Of a stretch of DNA of 64,000 nucleotides, positions 17,578-26,123 are shown piece by piece. The notes below the pieces were generated by a model. That model saw nothing but the letters and a program-made list of their open reading frames with translations. It ran no database searches and had not been told where the DNA came from. The first letter of the stretch is position 1. Every line of letters begins with the position of its first letter. The position numbers and the translations under genes were made by a program. The stretch is from an uncultured Oscillospiraceae bacterium (GTDB lineage Bacteria > Bacillota > Clostridia > Oscillospirales > Oscillospiraceae). Location of the stretch: positions 94,589 through 158,588 of the forward strand of contig CALWVV010000006.1 in assembly GCA_944385035.1 (NCBI GenBank), read 5' to 3'.

Positions 17578-17997
17578 TTATCGCTCGCAGTACCAACGCG
17601 GGCCGCCCGCACTGATCAAAATGATATTGCTGTTGGCCGTAAAATCTCCCGTCCGAATGGCAAATTTTACTTCCTTTGTCAGGTCATCCCGGAAATGGGG
17701 ATGGCTTACTACCTCACATGGCAAGTCCTCGGCAAAGCACGCTTTAAATTCCTTTTCCCGGCTGGGGCTCACATCCAAGGTCGCCTGGCTGAGAACGATT
17801 CCTTCTACACTGAAATGCTCCAGGATCACCTTTAAAACGTCCACCGCAGTGGGAACATTTGGCGCTAAAGAGAGGTCGATCACCCGTGTGGTATTGGGAA
17901 TGGCCAAACCCGCATCCGCAATCAGCAGCCGGTCGGTATGCCCCATTTTTGACAGCTCAGCGGCAAGCTCTCGATTTAAGATCCCGGTTTCTGTCAT
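17578..17997 (-). CDS. rbsD: RbsD/FucU-family sugar mutarotase
   Basis: 139 residues from the ATG at 17997, supported by GAGGAGGT upstream. RbsD interconverts pyranose and furanose anomers so the kinase or dehydrogenase meets the right form. Conserved His20 in 'KMGHTDRLLIADAG' with Asp28, and the C-terminal 'AIRTGDFTANSNIILISAG' are the family's active-site segments. It lies 14 bases before the zinc dehydrogenase and 14 bases after the iron dehydrogenase, inside the operon. Confidence 0.88.
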   Translation of the reverse strand: MTETGILNRELAAELSKMGHTDRLLIADAGLAIPNTTRVIDLSLAPNVPTAVDVLKVILEHFSVEGIVLSQATLDVSPSREKEFKACFAEDLPCEVVSHPHFRDDLTKEVKFAIRTGDFTANSNIILISAGGPRWYCER

Positions 17998-18011
17998 GCT
18001 GTGGTACCTCC

Positions 18012-19178
18012 TCAAGTCCGCTCATAACAGCTCATCAGCAGGTCATACATCTCAGGGATGGTGGCAACTCTTGGGTTGTTGGCATAGTCACCCAGCACCT
18101 GGCCGCAGTCGGCAATCTCCCGAATGTCTTCCTTGGTCACATTCAGGTCCTTCAGACTGATCCACAGCCCGATCTTTTTCAGGAAATTGTCAATGGCTTC
18201 ACAGCTCTTTTCTGCTGCCACAGCGTCGCTTTCCTGTTCCAGCGCCGGATCAAAAATACGTCCTACCGCGGCAAATTTCTGCTCAGCTGCGGCATAAGTG
18301 TACCGGGTAAAAGCGGGGTAGAACACCGCCAGCGCCTGCCCGTGGGTCACATGGGGACAGTGGCCGCCAATCTGCATACCCAGGCCATGGGGAAGTGTCA
18401 CACCGGCCGAAGCGTTGGTCAGGCCGCCCAGCGTGTCAGCCCAGGCCATTTTGCTGCGGGCCTCCAGATCCGAGCCGTCTTCCAAAACCTTGGGCAGGTA
18501 CTCGGCCACGATCCGGATGGCATCCAGCGCCATACACTCCACCAAAGGATTGGTGTTGACCGAAAGGTATGCCTCAAAATTGTGGCAGAAGGCATCAAAA
18601 CCCGTTTGCGCCGTGACGCTCTTGGGCAGAGACAGTGTGACCTCTGGGTCAACGATTGCCACCTTCGGGAAAATATTTTTATGCCAAATGGCGCTCTTGT
18701 CCTTGTCGCTGGTCTTGGTGATCACCGCGCAGGGCGTGGTCTGACTGCCGGTACCAGCGGTGGTGCTGATCGCAATGATGGGCAGCGTCTTTTCGGTGGG
18801 GCCATCGGTGTGGCAATTGTAGTCCCAGGCCGTACCGGGATGGGTGGCCTCCACGGCGATGGCCTTGGCCGTATCCATGGAAGAACCGCCGCCCAGGCCA
18901 ATCATGACGTCCACATGCTCCGCCTTGGCAATGTCCGCGCCCTTTGTCACCAGATCTGTGGTGGGGTTGGGGATCACGCCGTCATAATGTACCCACGCAA
19001 CGCCCGCATCCGTCAGGCTCTTCTTTACATTTGCGTAGAGCTCAGCCACAGCGGGAAATTCGGGGACGGTTACCAGCATCGCCTTTTTGCCGTAGCGTGC
19101 GGTGATTTCACCGACCTCTTTCACACGGCCGGCGCCAAATACGATTTCAGTGGGGGCATAGTAAGAAAATGCTTTCAT
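18012..19178 (-). CDS. Iron-containing alcohol dehydrogenase
   Basis: 388 residues, group III (Fe-ADH). NAD-binding 'GLGGGSSMDTAKAIA' near 95-110 and 'STTAGTGSQTTP' near 138. The metal site is built from Asp in GFDAFCH and the His residues of 'LPHGLGMQIGGHCPHVTHG'. Relatives include lactaldehyde/propanediol, butanol and hydroxyacid dehydrogenases. In this operon it may reduce an aldehyde product or oxidise a sugar alcohol. AGGAGTG precedes the ATG. Confidence 0.88.
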   Translation of the reverse strand: MKAFSYYAPTEIVFGAGRVKEVGEITARYGKKAMLVTVPEFPAVAELYANVKKSLTDAGVAWVHYDGVIPNPTTDLVTKGADIAKAEHVDVMIGLGGGSSMDTAKAIAVEATHPGTAWDYNCHTDGPTEKTLPIIAISTTAGTGSQTTPCAVITKTSDKDKSAIWHKNIFPKVAIVDPEVTLSLPKSVTAQTGFDAFCHNFEAYLSVNTNPLVECMALDAIRIVAEYLPKVLEDGSDLEARSKMAWADTLGGLTNASAGVTLPHGLGMQIGGHCPHVTHGQALAVFYPAFTRYTYAAAEQKFAAVGRIFDPALEQESDAVAAEKSCEAIDNFLKKIGLWISLKDLNVTKEDIREIADCGQVLGDYANNPRVATIPEMYDLLMSCYERT

Positions 19179-19231
19179 CGTCTTTCACTCCTCTAGTCGA
19201 ATTATGGATCAGCACTTGCTTCACACAAATA

Positions 19232-19276
19232 CGGCGCCCACGGGAAACAGGGGCTATGCCCTGCCCCGTGGGCGCC
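19232..19276 (-). terminator. Intercistronic hairpin after the solute-binding protein gene
   Basis: Stem CGGCGCCCACGGG / CCCGTGGGCGCCG with a second inner stem (CAGGG/CCCTG) and only a weak T run on the minus strand. It lies between the binding-protein gene and the dehydrogenases. It probably protects the binding-protein mRNA or thins transcription of the downstream genes and does not end the operon. Confidence 0.55.
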
Positions 19277-19309
19277 GGCGTTAAAATCCTACGCTTTCAT
19301 CAATGGGAA

Positions 19310-20305
19310 TTACGCGGCGGGATAATACTCGTCAACGTTCTCTTTGGTGACGATGGTAACGCCGGTATCCACATAACCGGGCAGAGCCTTCTGAGACAGG
19401 CCGTTGGCCTCTACGTACATGAACATCATGCTCCAATAGCCCATGTTGTACATGCCCTGAGCGACGGTGGCGTCGATCTCACCGCTCTTGACCTTATCCA
19501 GGACGGTGGTATCCACGTCAAAGGCCAGCACGTGCAGATCCTTACCGGACTCAGCCACAGCGGTGGGGCCGGCGGTACCGGCGATGCCGTCCACGCAGAA
19601 CAGGCCGACCAGATCGTCATTGGCCTGCAGAGCGGCGGCCATGTTATCGGTAGCAGCCGTGGTGTCACCTGCGTCGTTGACCTTTACCAGCTCAATACCA
19701 GGGGCGTTTTCCTTGCACCAGTTCTCAAACCCGATGACGCGGCTCTCACTGTTTTCTGCGCCAACGGTATAGAGCACTGCGATCTTGCCTTCGCTTCCGC
19801 ACAGGGGGACCAGATACTCAGCAGCGATCCGGCCGGCCTCTTCGTTACCGGTGGACAGATAGGAAGCGCGGTTGGAGGTGGGAGAGTCAGAGTCGAAGGT
19901 CACCACAGAGATTCCCTGCTCTCGGGCAGCATTGATGGTGTCGGCCAGAGCGGTAGAGTTTACACAGGTGACGGTAATGCCCTTGGGGTTCTTTGCAATC
20001 ACCTGCTCCAGAACGGCCACCTGGCCAGCCACATCGGCATCCGTCTGGCCGGTATACTTAGTGGTAACGCCCAGCGCCTTGCCGGCATCCTCCATGCCCT
20101 CAAAGCAGTGCTTCCAATAGTCAATGCCAGACAGGAAGCTTACCATATAATACTCGTCACTTTCATTTCCCACAAATGCAGCGCTATCCGTGGTGGGTGC
20201 TTGGCTGGTGCTGCTGCCGCCGCCGGAAGATTCGGTGCCGCTGCTGCAGCCAATCAGAGACAGGGTCATTGCCAATGCCAGAGCCAAAGAGATCGCCTTT
20301 TTCAT
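19310..20305 (-). CDS. Sugar ABC transporter substrate-binding lipoprotein (RbsB family)
   Basis: 331 residues. Lipoprotein signal with lipobox Cys20 (LSLIGC) and a Ser/Gly-rich linker. The periplasmic-binding-protein-1 fold shows in 'GITVTCVNSTALADTINAA' near 120, 'ISVVTFDSDSP' and 'AVLYTVGAENSESRVIGFENW'. It delivers a monosaccharide or polyol to the RbsC-like permease. AAGGAGGA is upstream. Specificity (ribose, allose, xylitol, other) is not readable. Confidence 0.9.
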   Translation of the reverse strand: MKKAISLALALAMTLSLIGCSSGTESSGGGSSTSQAPTTDSAAFVGNESDEYYMVSFLSGIDYWKHCFEGMEDAGKALGVTTKYTGQTDADVAGQVAVLEQVIAKNPKGITVTCVNSTALADTINAAREQGISVVTFDSDSPTSNRASYLSTGNEEAGRIAAEYLVPLCGSEGKIAVLYTVGAENSESRVIGFENWCKENAPGIELVKVNDAGDTTAATDNMAAALQANDDLVGLFCVDGIAGTAGPTAVAESGKDLHVLAFDVDTTVLDKVKSGEIDATVAQGMYNMGYWSMMFMYVEANGLSQKALPGYVDTGVTIVTKENVDEYYPAA

Positions 20306-20376
20306 TTTTGTTTCCTCCTTCTAATTTCATATATACTTGCGTTTTACCCTAAAACGCACAGGGTCCTGAACCAACC

Positions 20377-21411
20377 TTACGACCGAATGGGGCGTTTGAT
20401 TCCCACCACACGATGTAAGAAGCTATTCCCGCTGTTTCTGTGGCTCATGTAGTCGATGGTAACCGCAATCACCAGGATCGCGCCCTGGACAAAGTCCTGC
20501 CAGTAAACGGAGATGTCCATCATAACCAGTGCAGAATCCACAATTTTCAGCAGGAAAATACCCAGGAAGGTGCCGATGATACCGCCCACGCCGCCAGTCA
20601 TGGAGGTGCCGCCGATCACGGCCGCGGAAATTGCGGTGGTCTCAGCGCCGCGGGACAGTTCCGGTGTGGCCACGTTGAACCGGGCCAGCGACAAAATGCC
20701 CACCAGGCTGGACAGCAGCGCAATGACAACATAGACCCAGATCTTTACCTTATCCACATTGATGCCGGACAGCTTTGCAGCATTTTCGTTGCTTCCTACG
20801 TAATAAATATTGCGGCAGGCGTTGGATTTCTTCATCAGGATATAGAAGATCACCGTAACTACAAAGAAGATGAAAAACAGCATGGGGATCCCCAAAACGC
20901 TGCCGGTGGCCAGGAACCGGAAGGAATCGGGCAGCGTTCCGGAAACAGACAAGGGGGAACCCGTGGTGATGATAAAGGCAACGCCCCGTGACAGGTTCAT
21001 CATGGACAGGGTCACAATAAAGGGAGGCAGCCCCACTTTACTGACCATCACGCCGTTGAAGAGTCCACACAGGCCGCCTGCCACGATGGCAGCCAGACAA
21101 GCGAGCCAGATGTTCACGCCCTTTAACGCCAGATCGCCTGCAATCACGCAGGTCATGGCCGCCACGCCGCCCACGCTCAATTCGATCCCGCCTAAGATCA
21201 GTGCCAGCGTCAGACCGATGGAGAGCAGGCCATCCGCCGCCACACTGATGGCGATACTCTTGATGTTGGAGAGCTGCATAAACTTCGGATTCACCACAAC
21301 GGCAATTGCCACAACCAAAAGGATGATAAGGAATACGCTCATTTCCCGCTGGGCAAACAACCTGCGCAGGATACCGGGATTTGCCCGACTCTTTTCCTGT
21401 TTCGTTTTCAT
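20377..21411 (-). CDS. Sugar ABC transporter permease (RbsC family)
   Basis: 344 residues with about 9-10 hydrophobic helices. Family stretches include 'ALILGGIELSVGGVAAMTCV' and 'GGTSMTGGVGGIIGTFLGIF'. It forms the membrane channel for the import system; the ATG overlaps the stop of the ATPase gene by 4 bases (ATGA type), so stoichiometric translation is likely. Confidence 0.92.
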   Translation of the reverse strand: MKTKQEKSRANPGILRRLFAQREMSVFLIILLVVAIAVVVNPKFMQLSNIKSIAISVAADGLLSIGLTLALILGGIELSVGGVAAMTCVIAGDLALKGVNIWLACLAAIVAGGLCGLFNGVMVSKVGLPPFIVTLSMMNLSRGVAFIITTGSPLSVSGTLPDSFRFLATGSVLGIPMLFFIFFVVTVIFYILMKKSNACRNIYYVGSNENAAKLSGINVDKVKIWVYVVIALLSSLVGILSLARFNVATPELSRGAETTAISAAVIGGTSMTGGVGGIIGTFLGIFLLKIVDSALVMMDISVYWQDFVQGAILVIAVTIDYMSHRNSGNSFLHRVVGIKRPIRS

Positions 21412-22922
21412 TCCCGCAACTCCTTTACTCCAAGCTGCTCGCCAGAGGCAAGCTTCATGATGTTTTCCTCCGTGATGTCTTCCCCTTCCAACATCCCCGC
21501 CAGATCACCTTCGTGCATGACCGCAATGCGGTCAGACACGCCAATGACCTCCGGCAATTCGCTGGATACCACAATGACACCCATACCGCTTTCGGCCAGA
21601 TTCCGCAGCAGGTTGTGGATTTCCCGTTTCGCGCCTACATCAATGCCTCGGGTGGGCTCATCCATAATGATGACCTTTGGATGCAGGGACAGCCATTTCC
21701 CAACCAGACATTTCTGCTGATTGCCGCCTGACAAACTGCTGATGGGATATTCGATGCCGGGAAGCTTGATGGCCAGTTGTTCCACATACTGGTTGGCAAG
21801 GTCTTTTTCCATTCCGTCATCCAGCCAAATCCCGTGGGAGACCCCCTTCAGGTTAGCACTTGACATATTGTTCTTGATGCTCATGCCCAGGAACAGTCCC
21901 TGGTTCTTCCGGTCCTCCGTGAGGTAACAAATGCCCGCGTTTACGGCATCCCGGTAGTGGTGGAAGGAGCATGCGCTGCCTTCCAAAAACACCTGGCCGC
22001 CGCTGGTGGGATCAATGGCACACAGTCCGCGCATCACTTCGCTTCGTCCCGCTCCAACCAGGCCGGCAAACCCCAGGATCTCGCCGCGCCGCAAGGTGAA
22101 GCTGACGTTTTTAAAGATTTCTCCGGTGAGGTGTTCCACCTTCAAAATGATATCGTCCTGGTCGATATGGCTGGATTTGGGCGGATACATGTTTCCCAGC
22201 TCGCGCCCCACCATGGACTTTATAATATCGTCCGCAGTACATTCCGAGGTCTCCATCGTGGTCACATAGGTCCCGTCTTTAAACACCGTCACCCGGTCAC
22301 ACACCTCAAAGATCTCAGCCATGCGGTGGGAGATGTAAAGAATACTGATGCCCTTTTCCTTTAATTCCCGGATCACCTGGAAAAGGCGCGTGGTCTCTTT
22401 TTCCGTTAGTGAAGACGTCGGCTCATCCAGAATGAGCAGCTTACAATTCAACGACACAGACTTGGCAATTTCAATGATCTGCCGCTCGGAAACCGTAAGG
22501 TCACTGACCACCGCGGTGCTTGCAAAGTTGGCGTTAAACTGTCCGAGCACCCGGTCCGCTTCCTCCCACAGCCGCTTAAAATCGATCATGCTCCCTTTCC
22601 GGGGCAGCCTGCCGATAAAAATGTTTTCCGCCGCCGTCAAGTGGGGGCAGAGGCTCAGCTCCTGATGGACAAAGCCAATTCCCAAATCCTGGGCCTCTTT
22701 CGGGTTTCGCGGAGCGATCTTCTTTCCGTCAAAAATAATTTCGCCTTCTGTGGGTGGAAATACGCCGCCGATGATGTTCATCAAGGTAGACTTGCCAGCG
22801 CCGTTTTCGCCGCACAGGGCATGTACTTCCCCCGGCTTTACCTGCAGCTGCACCTGATCCAGCGCCCTGGTTCCAGGAAACAGCTTGGTAATGCCCCTGG
22901 CCTCAAGCAAATACTCGCTCAT
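21408..22922 (-). CDS. Sugar ABC transporter ATPase (RbsA family, two nucleotide domains)
   Basis: 504 residues with two ABC domains. Domain 1: Walker A GENGAGKSTL near 38, signature-like LTVSERQ, Walker B 'LLILDEPTSSL'. Domain 2: degenerate Walker A (GLVGAGRSEV), signature LSGGNQQKC, Walker B VIIMDEPTRGID. Such asymmetry is normal for RbsA/MglA/XylG. It overlaps both the ROK gene before it and the permease gene after it by 4 bases. Confidence 0.93.
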   Translation of the reverse strand: MSEYLLEARGITKLFPGTRALDQVQLQVKPGEVHALCGENGAGKSTLMNIIGGVFPPTEGEIIFDGKKIAPRNPKEAQDLGIGFVHQELSLCPHLTAAENIFIGRLPRKGSMIDFKRLWEEADRVLGQFNANFASTAVVSDLTVSERQIIEIAKSVSLNCKLLILDEPTSSLTEKETTRLFQVIRELKEKGISILYISHRMAEIFEVCDRVTVFKDGTYVTTMETSECTADDIIKSMVGRELGNMYPPKSSHIDQDDIILKVEHLTGEIFKNVSFTLRRGEILGFAGLVGAGRSEVMRGLCAIDPTSGGQVFLEGSACSFHHYRDAVNAGICYLTEDRKNQGLFLGMSIKNNMSSANLKGVSHGIWLDDGMEKDLANQYVEQLAIKLPGIEYPISSLSGGNQQKCLVGKWLSLHPKVIIMDEPTRGIDVGAKREIHNLLRNLAESGMGVIVVSSELPEVIGVSDRIAVMHEGDLAGMLEGEDITEENIMKLASGEQLGVKELRE

Positions 22923-24169
22923 ACAGCCTCCTCCTCACCGTTTGCATGCAGCCGCCCCCCATGTCTGAGCAGCCGCTTCAACTGGATTGCCGCAGCCCCA
23001 ATTGCCGTGGCATATTCTCCCAATTCCGACACACGCACCTGAACCTTGCGCCCTGCAAAGCGCATTCTGCGCACCTTTACAACCTTTTCGATCTGCTCGA
23101 TGAGCAGTTCTTCATTGGACATTCCGCCGCCCAGCACAATGATTTCGGGATCCAGCAGGTTGATATAGCTGGCAATCCCGATCCCGATATACTCTCCGGC
23201 TTTTCTGACCAGGTCAACGGCAGCCATATCCTGTTTCTCCGCTGCCTCAAACACGGTTTTTGCCTCTATTTTTGCCGGATCTCCTCCTGTGAGCTCCAAA
23301 ATGCTGGTTTTGACTCCACTGGAGATTAAATTTCTTGCCTGCTGTGCAATGGCCCTTCCGGATGCCAGCGCTTCCAGACAGCCGTTATTCCCACAGGTAC
23401 AAAGAGGGCCATCTTTTTCCACGGTAATGTGTCCAAGCTCTCCCGCCGTTCCGGAAATTCCCTTGTACAGTTCCCCGTGCTCCATGGCAGCGGCCCCAAT
23501 TCCATAGCCTAAGTTGATGCAAATAAAATAATCAGAGCCTACGCCCGAACCGTAGTACTGCTCCCCCAAGGCCATGGTTCGATTGGAGTTTTCCATCTGC
23601 AGCTCCCATCGGATTCCAGTGGCTGCAAATAGCCGCTCTCTCAGCGGCGTGAGCAAATCCACATTCTCCCAGCGCAAATTGGGAGAAAACAACACCATGC
23701 CCTTTTCCGTATCCAGAATCCCCGGTACCGCAACCCCCACGTCCAGGATGGCTTCTTTGGCCACTGCGCTGTCCGCCAACGCGCTTAGCACCAGCGCCTG
23801 TGTATCGTTCAAGACGCTGTCCACATCGGGAATCTGGTCAAAGGTTTTTTTCCCACAGCCCAAAACCCGGCCATTCAGGTCTATGACCACTACTTTTAAG
23901 TTGGTGGGCGTCATATCGATCCCAATGCTATAAAATGCGTCTCCCGCAAAGACATATTGCTCCGCCCGTTTCCCCGCGCTCCCCTCTGTCTTTCCACAGG
24001 AAGCAATTACACCGCGTCCGGCCAGCTCTTCCATGATCTTAATGACCGTGGGCAGGCTCAGTGCAGTGAGACGGGTAATCTCCGCTTTACTGATGGGGCC
24101 TTTTTCCCAAATCGTCTCTAACACAAGCTGACGGTTCATCGAGGCCACTATATGCTTATCAACCCTCAC
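22919..24169 (-). CDS. ROK-family transcriptional regulator (operon repressor)
   Basis: 416 residues from the GTG at 24169, which has AAGGAGAGG 4 bases upstream; the frame is open further without support. Winged helix-turn-helix at 10-65 ('GPISKAEITRLTALSLPTVI'). The ROK/sugar-kinase domain has the zinc knuckle CTCGNNGCLEALASG. Proteins of this build (XylR, NagC, Mlc) repress sugar operons and release DNA on binding sugar. It is the first gene of the sugar operon and probably acts at the palindrome at 24271. Confidence 0.9.
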   Translation of the reverse strand: MRVDKHIVASMNRQLVLETIWEKGPISKAEITRLTALSLPTVIKIMEELAGRGVIASCGKTEGSAGKRAEQYVFAGDAFYSIGIDMTPTNLKVVVIDLNGRVLGCGKKTFDQIPDVDSVLNDTQALVLSALADSAVAKEAILDVGVAVPGILDTEKGMVLFSPNLRWENVDLLTPLRERLFAATGIRWELQMENSNRTMALGEQYYGSGVGSDYFICINLGYGIGAAAMEHGELYKGISGTAGELGHITVEKDGPLCTCGNNGCLEALASGRAIAQQARNLISSGVKTSILELTGGDPAKIEAKTVFEAAEKQDMAAVDLVRKAGEYIGIGIASYINLLDPEIIVLGGGMSNEELLIEQIEKVVKVRRMRFAGRKVQVRVSELGEYATAIGAAAIQLKRLLRHGGRLHANGEEEAV

Positions 24170-24270
24170 ATAACCTCTCCTTTTCCGCCACGCGACCGTT
24201 TTAGAGCATACACATTTGCTTATTAAGCTCGGTTTTCCGTTCGGTGATGGCATCGTTTGCCGTAACTTAC

Positions 24271-24288
24271 TAAGTTAACTTAACTTAC
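24271..24288 (-). promoter_or_regulatory. Candidate ROK operator
   Basis: The 12-bp palindrome TAAGTTAACTTA (24271-24282) sits within three AACTTA repeats (24264, 24277, 24282). It lies just downstream of the -10 element, covering the likely start of transcription, the position expected for a repressor site. Confidence 0.55.
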
Positions 24289-24299
24289 TTTATGGTTTC

Positions 24300-24328
24300 A
24301 TTGTATCGATTGGTCGAAGTATTGTCAA
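24300..24328 (-). promoter_or_regulatory. Sigma-A promoter of the sugar operon
   Basis: On the minus strand TTGACA (24328-24323), a 17-base spacer and TACAAT (24305-24300): a near-consensus promoter. The transcript would start around 24293 and run into the palindromic operator, then the ROK gene. Confidence 0.8.
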
Positions 24329-24411
24329 TAGTATTCTTGATTTTTGGTTATTATGACATTTACACTTTCTATTTCTTGTGCTCATTCACAAAAGAAGGAA
24401 AAGAGAGTTAA

Positions 24412-24453
24412 AAAAGCGAAGCGGAGCAGAAGAATCTGCTCCGCTTCGCTTTT
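24412..24453 (-). terminator. Terminator of the second ROK gene
   Basis: A 19-bp stem AAAAGCGAAGCGGAGCAGA (24412-24430) with its complement at 24435-24453, followed on the minus strand by a T6 run. It insulates the sugar operon promoter from the upstream ROK gene. Confidence 0.88.
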
Positions 24454-24482
24454 CCGTTAAATGAGTTTAGTTTCTATTTCGC

Positions 24483-25739
24483 TCAGTAGTAATGCTCCAA
24501 TTTCGGTATGCGCCATCCATTATAGGAAATCACATGGGCCGCTCCAACGGCGGTTCCGTAGTCCCCCAATTTCCCAAGACAAATATCCACATGGCGCCCC
24601 GCCTGCCTCATTCTGCGCTTTTTTGTGCTCTCACAAACCTTGTCGAAAAAGATGGGGCCGTTTTTTGTCAAGCCGCCGCACAGGACGATGGAATCCGGGT
24701 CCAATATATTGATCGCCATGGCAAGTGCAATTCCAATATAATCGGTCGCCCGATCTACAATAGAAAGTGCCGCCAAATCCCCCTGCTTCGCCGCATCAAA
24801 CACCAGCTTTGCATCGATCTTTTCTCTGGCCCCGCCGCAAAGCTCGCTCATCAAAGTCGGAAGACCGCTGGCGACTGCATCCCGCCCCTGTAGCGCAATA
24901 GCCTCGCCCGATGCCACGGCCTCCAGGCAGCCGGAATTTCCACAGGCACACAATGGGCCGTCTTTACAAACGGTAATGTGGCCAATCTCGCCGCTTGTGC
25001 CGCTGCTGCCCAAGTACAACAGGTCGTCTTGCAGAAGCGCCGCGCCAATTCCGTGGCCCATATTCACACACAGCACGGTACGGCTGCCGCTCCCTGTTCC
25101 ATCGCCCAAACAGGCGCCTGCGCCCTTCCATTTTCCCTCCGCAAGGGCCAGCGCCCGGTTTGCGTTTTCCACAACGACCGGATAAGGAAGTTTCCGCTGC
25201 AGCCAGTTTTGAAGTGGGATATCACTCCAGCCGAAGTCAGGGGAGAACAGTACATGTCCCGTCTCTCCCTCGATCAGGCCAGGCATCGCCACGCCTACCC
25301 CCGCTAAGCGGCTGACATCCAGCTCCGCCTCTGCCAGGCTGCTTTGGATCAAGGTGCACAGTCGGTTTACAAAGGCCTCTTCCGGCTGTACCGCACCCGT
25401 TTCAATTCTTGTCCCAAAAATTACCTTCTGTGCTAAGTTTAAAATCACCAGTCGAATGGCACTTCGTCCGATGTCCACACCCATGTAGTATTCGCTGTCC
25501 GGGACAACACTCAGCAGTTCCGGCGGTTTTCCCCCGCTGCTCTTCCCTTTTCCCACCGTCTGGACCAATCCACGGCCGATCAAGTTCTCTGTGATCGTCA
25601 TAACAGAGGGAATGCTCAACCCAATTCGCTTCGCAATGGCAGCCCGGCTGATGGGCCCTTCCAATATAATGAGTCGCATAACATTGCTCTTATTGGTAGA
25701 CGGTCTCCTGCACCACTCCGATTTCAATTTTTTGGTCAC
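24483..25739 (-). CDS. Second ROK-family transcriptional regulator
   Basis: 418 residues if it starts at the GTG at 25739 (GGGGGG site 6 bases upstream); an ATG at 25784 is an alternative. Helix-turn-helix 'GPISRAAIAKRIGLSIPSVM' near 25-45 and ROK domain with zinc knuckle CACGNSGCLEAVASG. It is closely similar in layout to the ROK protein at 22919 and ends with its own terminator, so it is a separate unit. It may control the neighbouring sugar operon or a distant one. Confidence 0.88.
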   Translation of the reverse strand: MTKKLKSEWCRRPSTNKSNVMRLIILEGPISRAAIAKRIGLSIPSVMTITENLIGRGLVQTVGKGKSSGGKPPELLSVVPDSEYYMGVDIGRSAIRLVILNLAQKVIFGTRIETGAVQPEEAFVNRLCTLIQSSLAEAELDVSRLAGVGVAMPGLIEGETGHVLFSPDFGWSDIPLQNWLQRKLPYPVVVENANRALALAEGKWKGAGACLGDGTGSGSRTVLCVNMGHGIGAALLQDDLLYLGSSGTSGEIGHITVCKDGPLCACGNSGCLEAVASGEAIALQGRDAVASGLPTLMSELCGGAREKIDAKLVFDAAKQGDLAALSIVDRATDYIGIALAMAINILDPDSIVLCGGLTKNGPIFFDKVCESTKKRRMRQAGRHVDICLGKLGDYGTAVGAAHVISYNGWRIPKLEHYY

Positions 25740-26016
25740 ATTTATCCCCCCATACAACCGACCTGCTTTCTTGAGATCCGCCATCTCTCCTGTCCCAGCC
25801 TCCTGCACGCATCTCCCAAACCCGCTTCCTGATGCATCTTCTCTGGTCTCACCCAGAAGGTTTCCAGGACCCTTAGGAACTCCTTCGCCGGTCAAAATGC
25901 TTCTGTGGGGTTTATTATATCACAAAATCCGCAAATATTCAGCATAATCTCATTGGTTTATTGACGGGGAACAAGGGCAGAAGCAAGGAATCAAACCGCT
26001 GCATCGGCAGCAAACA
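25740..26016. other. Upstream region of the second ROK gene
   Basis: No convincing gene. On the minus strand an extended -10 (TGATATAAT, hexamer at 25919-25914) gives a leader of roughly 170 bases before the GTG at 25739. The leader is open in the ROK frame but has no usable ribosome site for the earlier start at 25895. No riboswitch that I recognise. Confidence 0.45.
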
Positions 26017-26059
26017 AAACAGTACTCCGCACCCGTTGCCGCAGTGCAGAGTACTGTTT
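26017..26059 (-). terminator. Terminator of the opine dehydrogenase/GltS operon
   Basis: Stem AAACAGTACTC (26017-26027) with GAGTACTGTTT (26049-26059), extended inside by CGCAC/GTGCA, and a TTTTGTTT run on the minus strand, 65 bases after the gltS stop. Confidence 0.82.
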
Positions 26060-26123
26060 GAATTTTATTGCGCTCCTTGCGGATGGCTTCCAATGAAAGC
26101 CATGTTTTGCAGAAAAGAAGGAT

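Noticed and set aside
24264-24288. AACTTA repeats as a CRISPR or mobile-element end
   Set aside because: Units are too short and unspaced; position after a promoter fits an operator.
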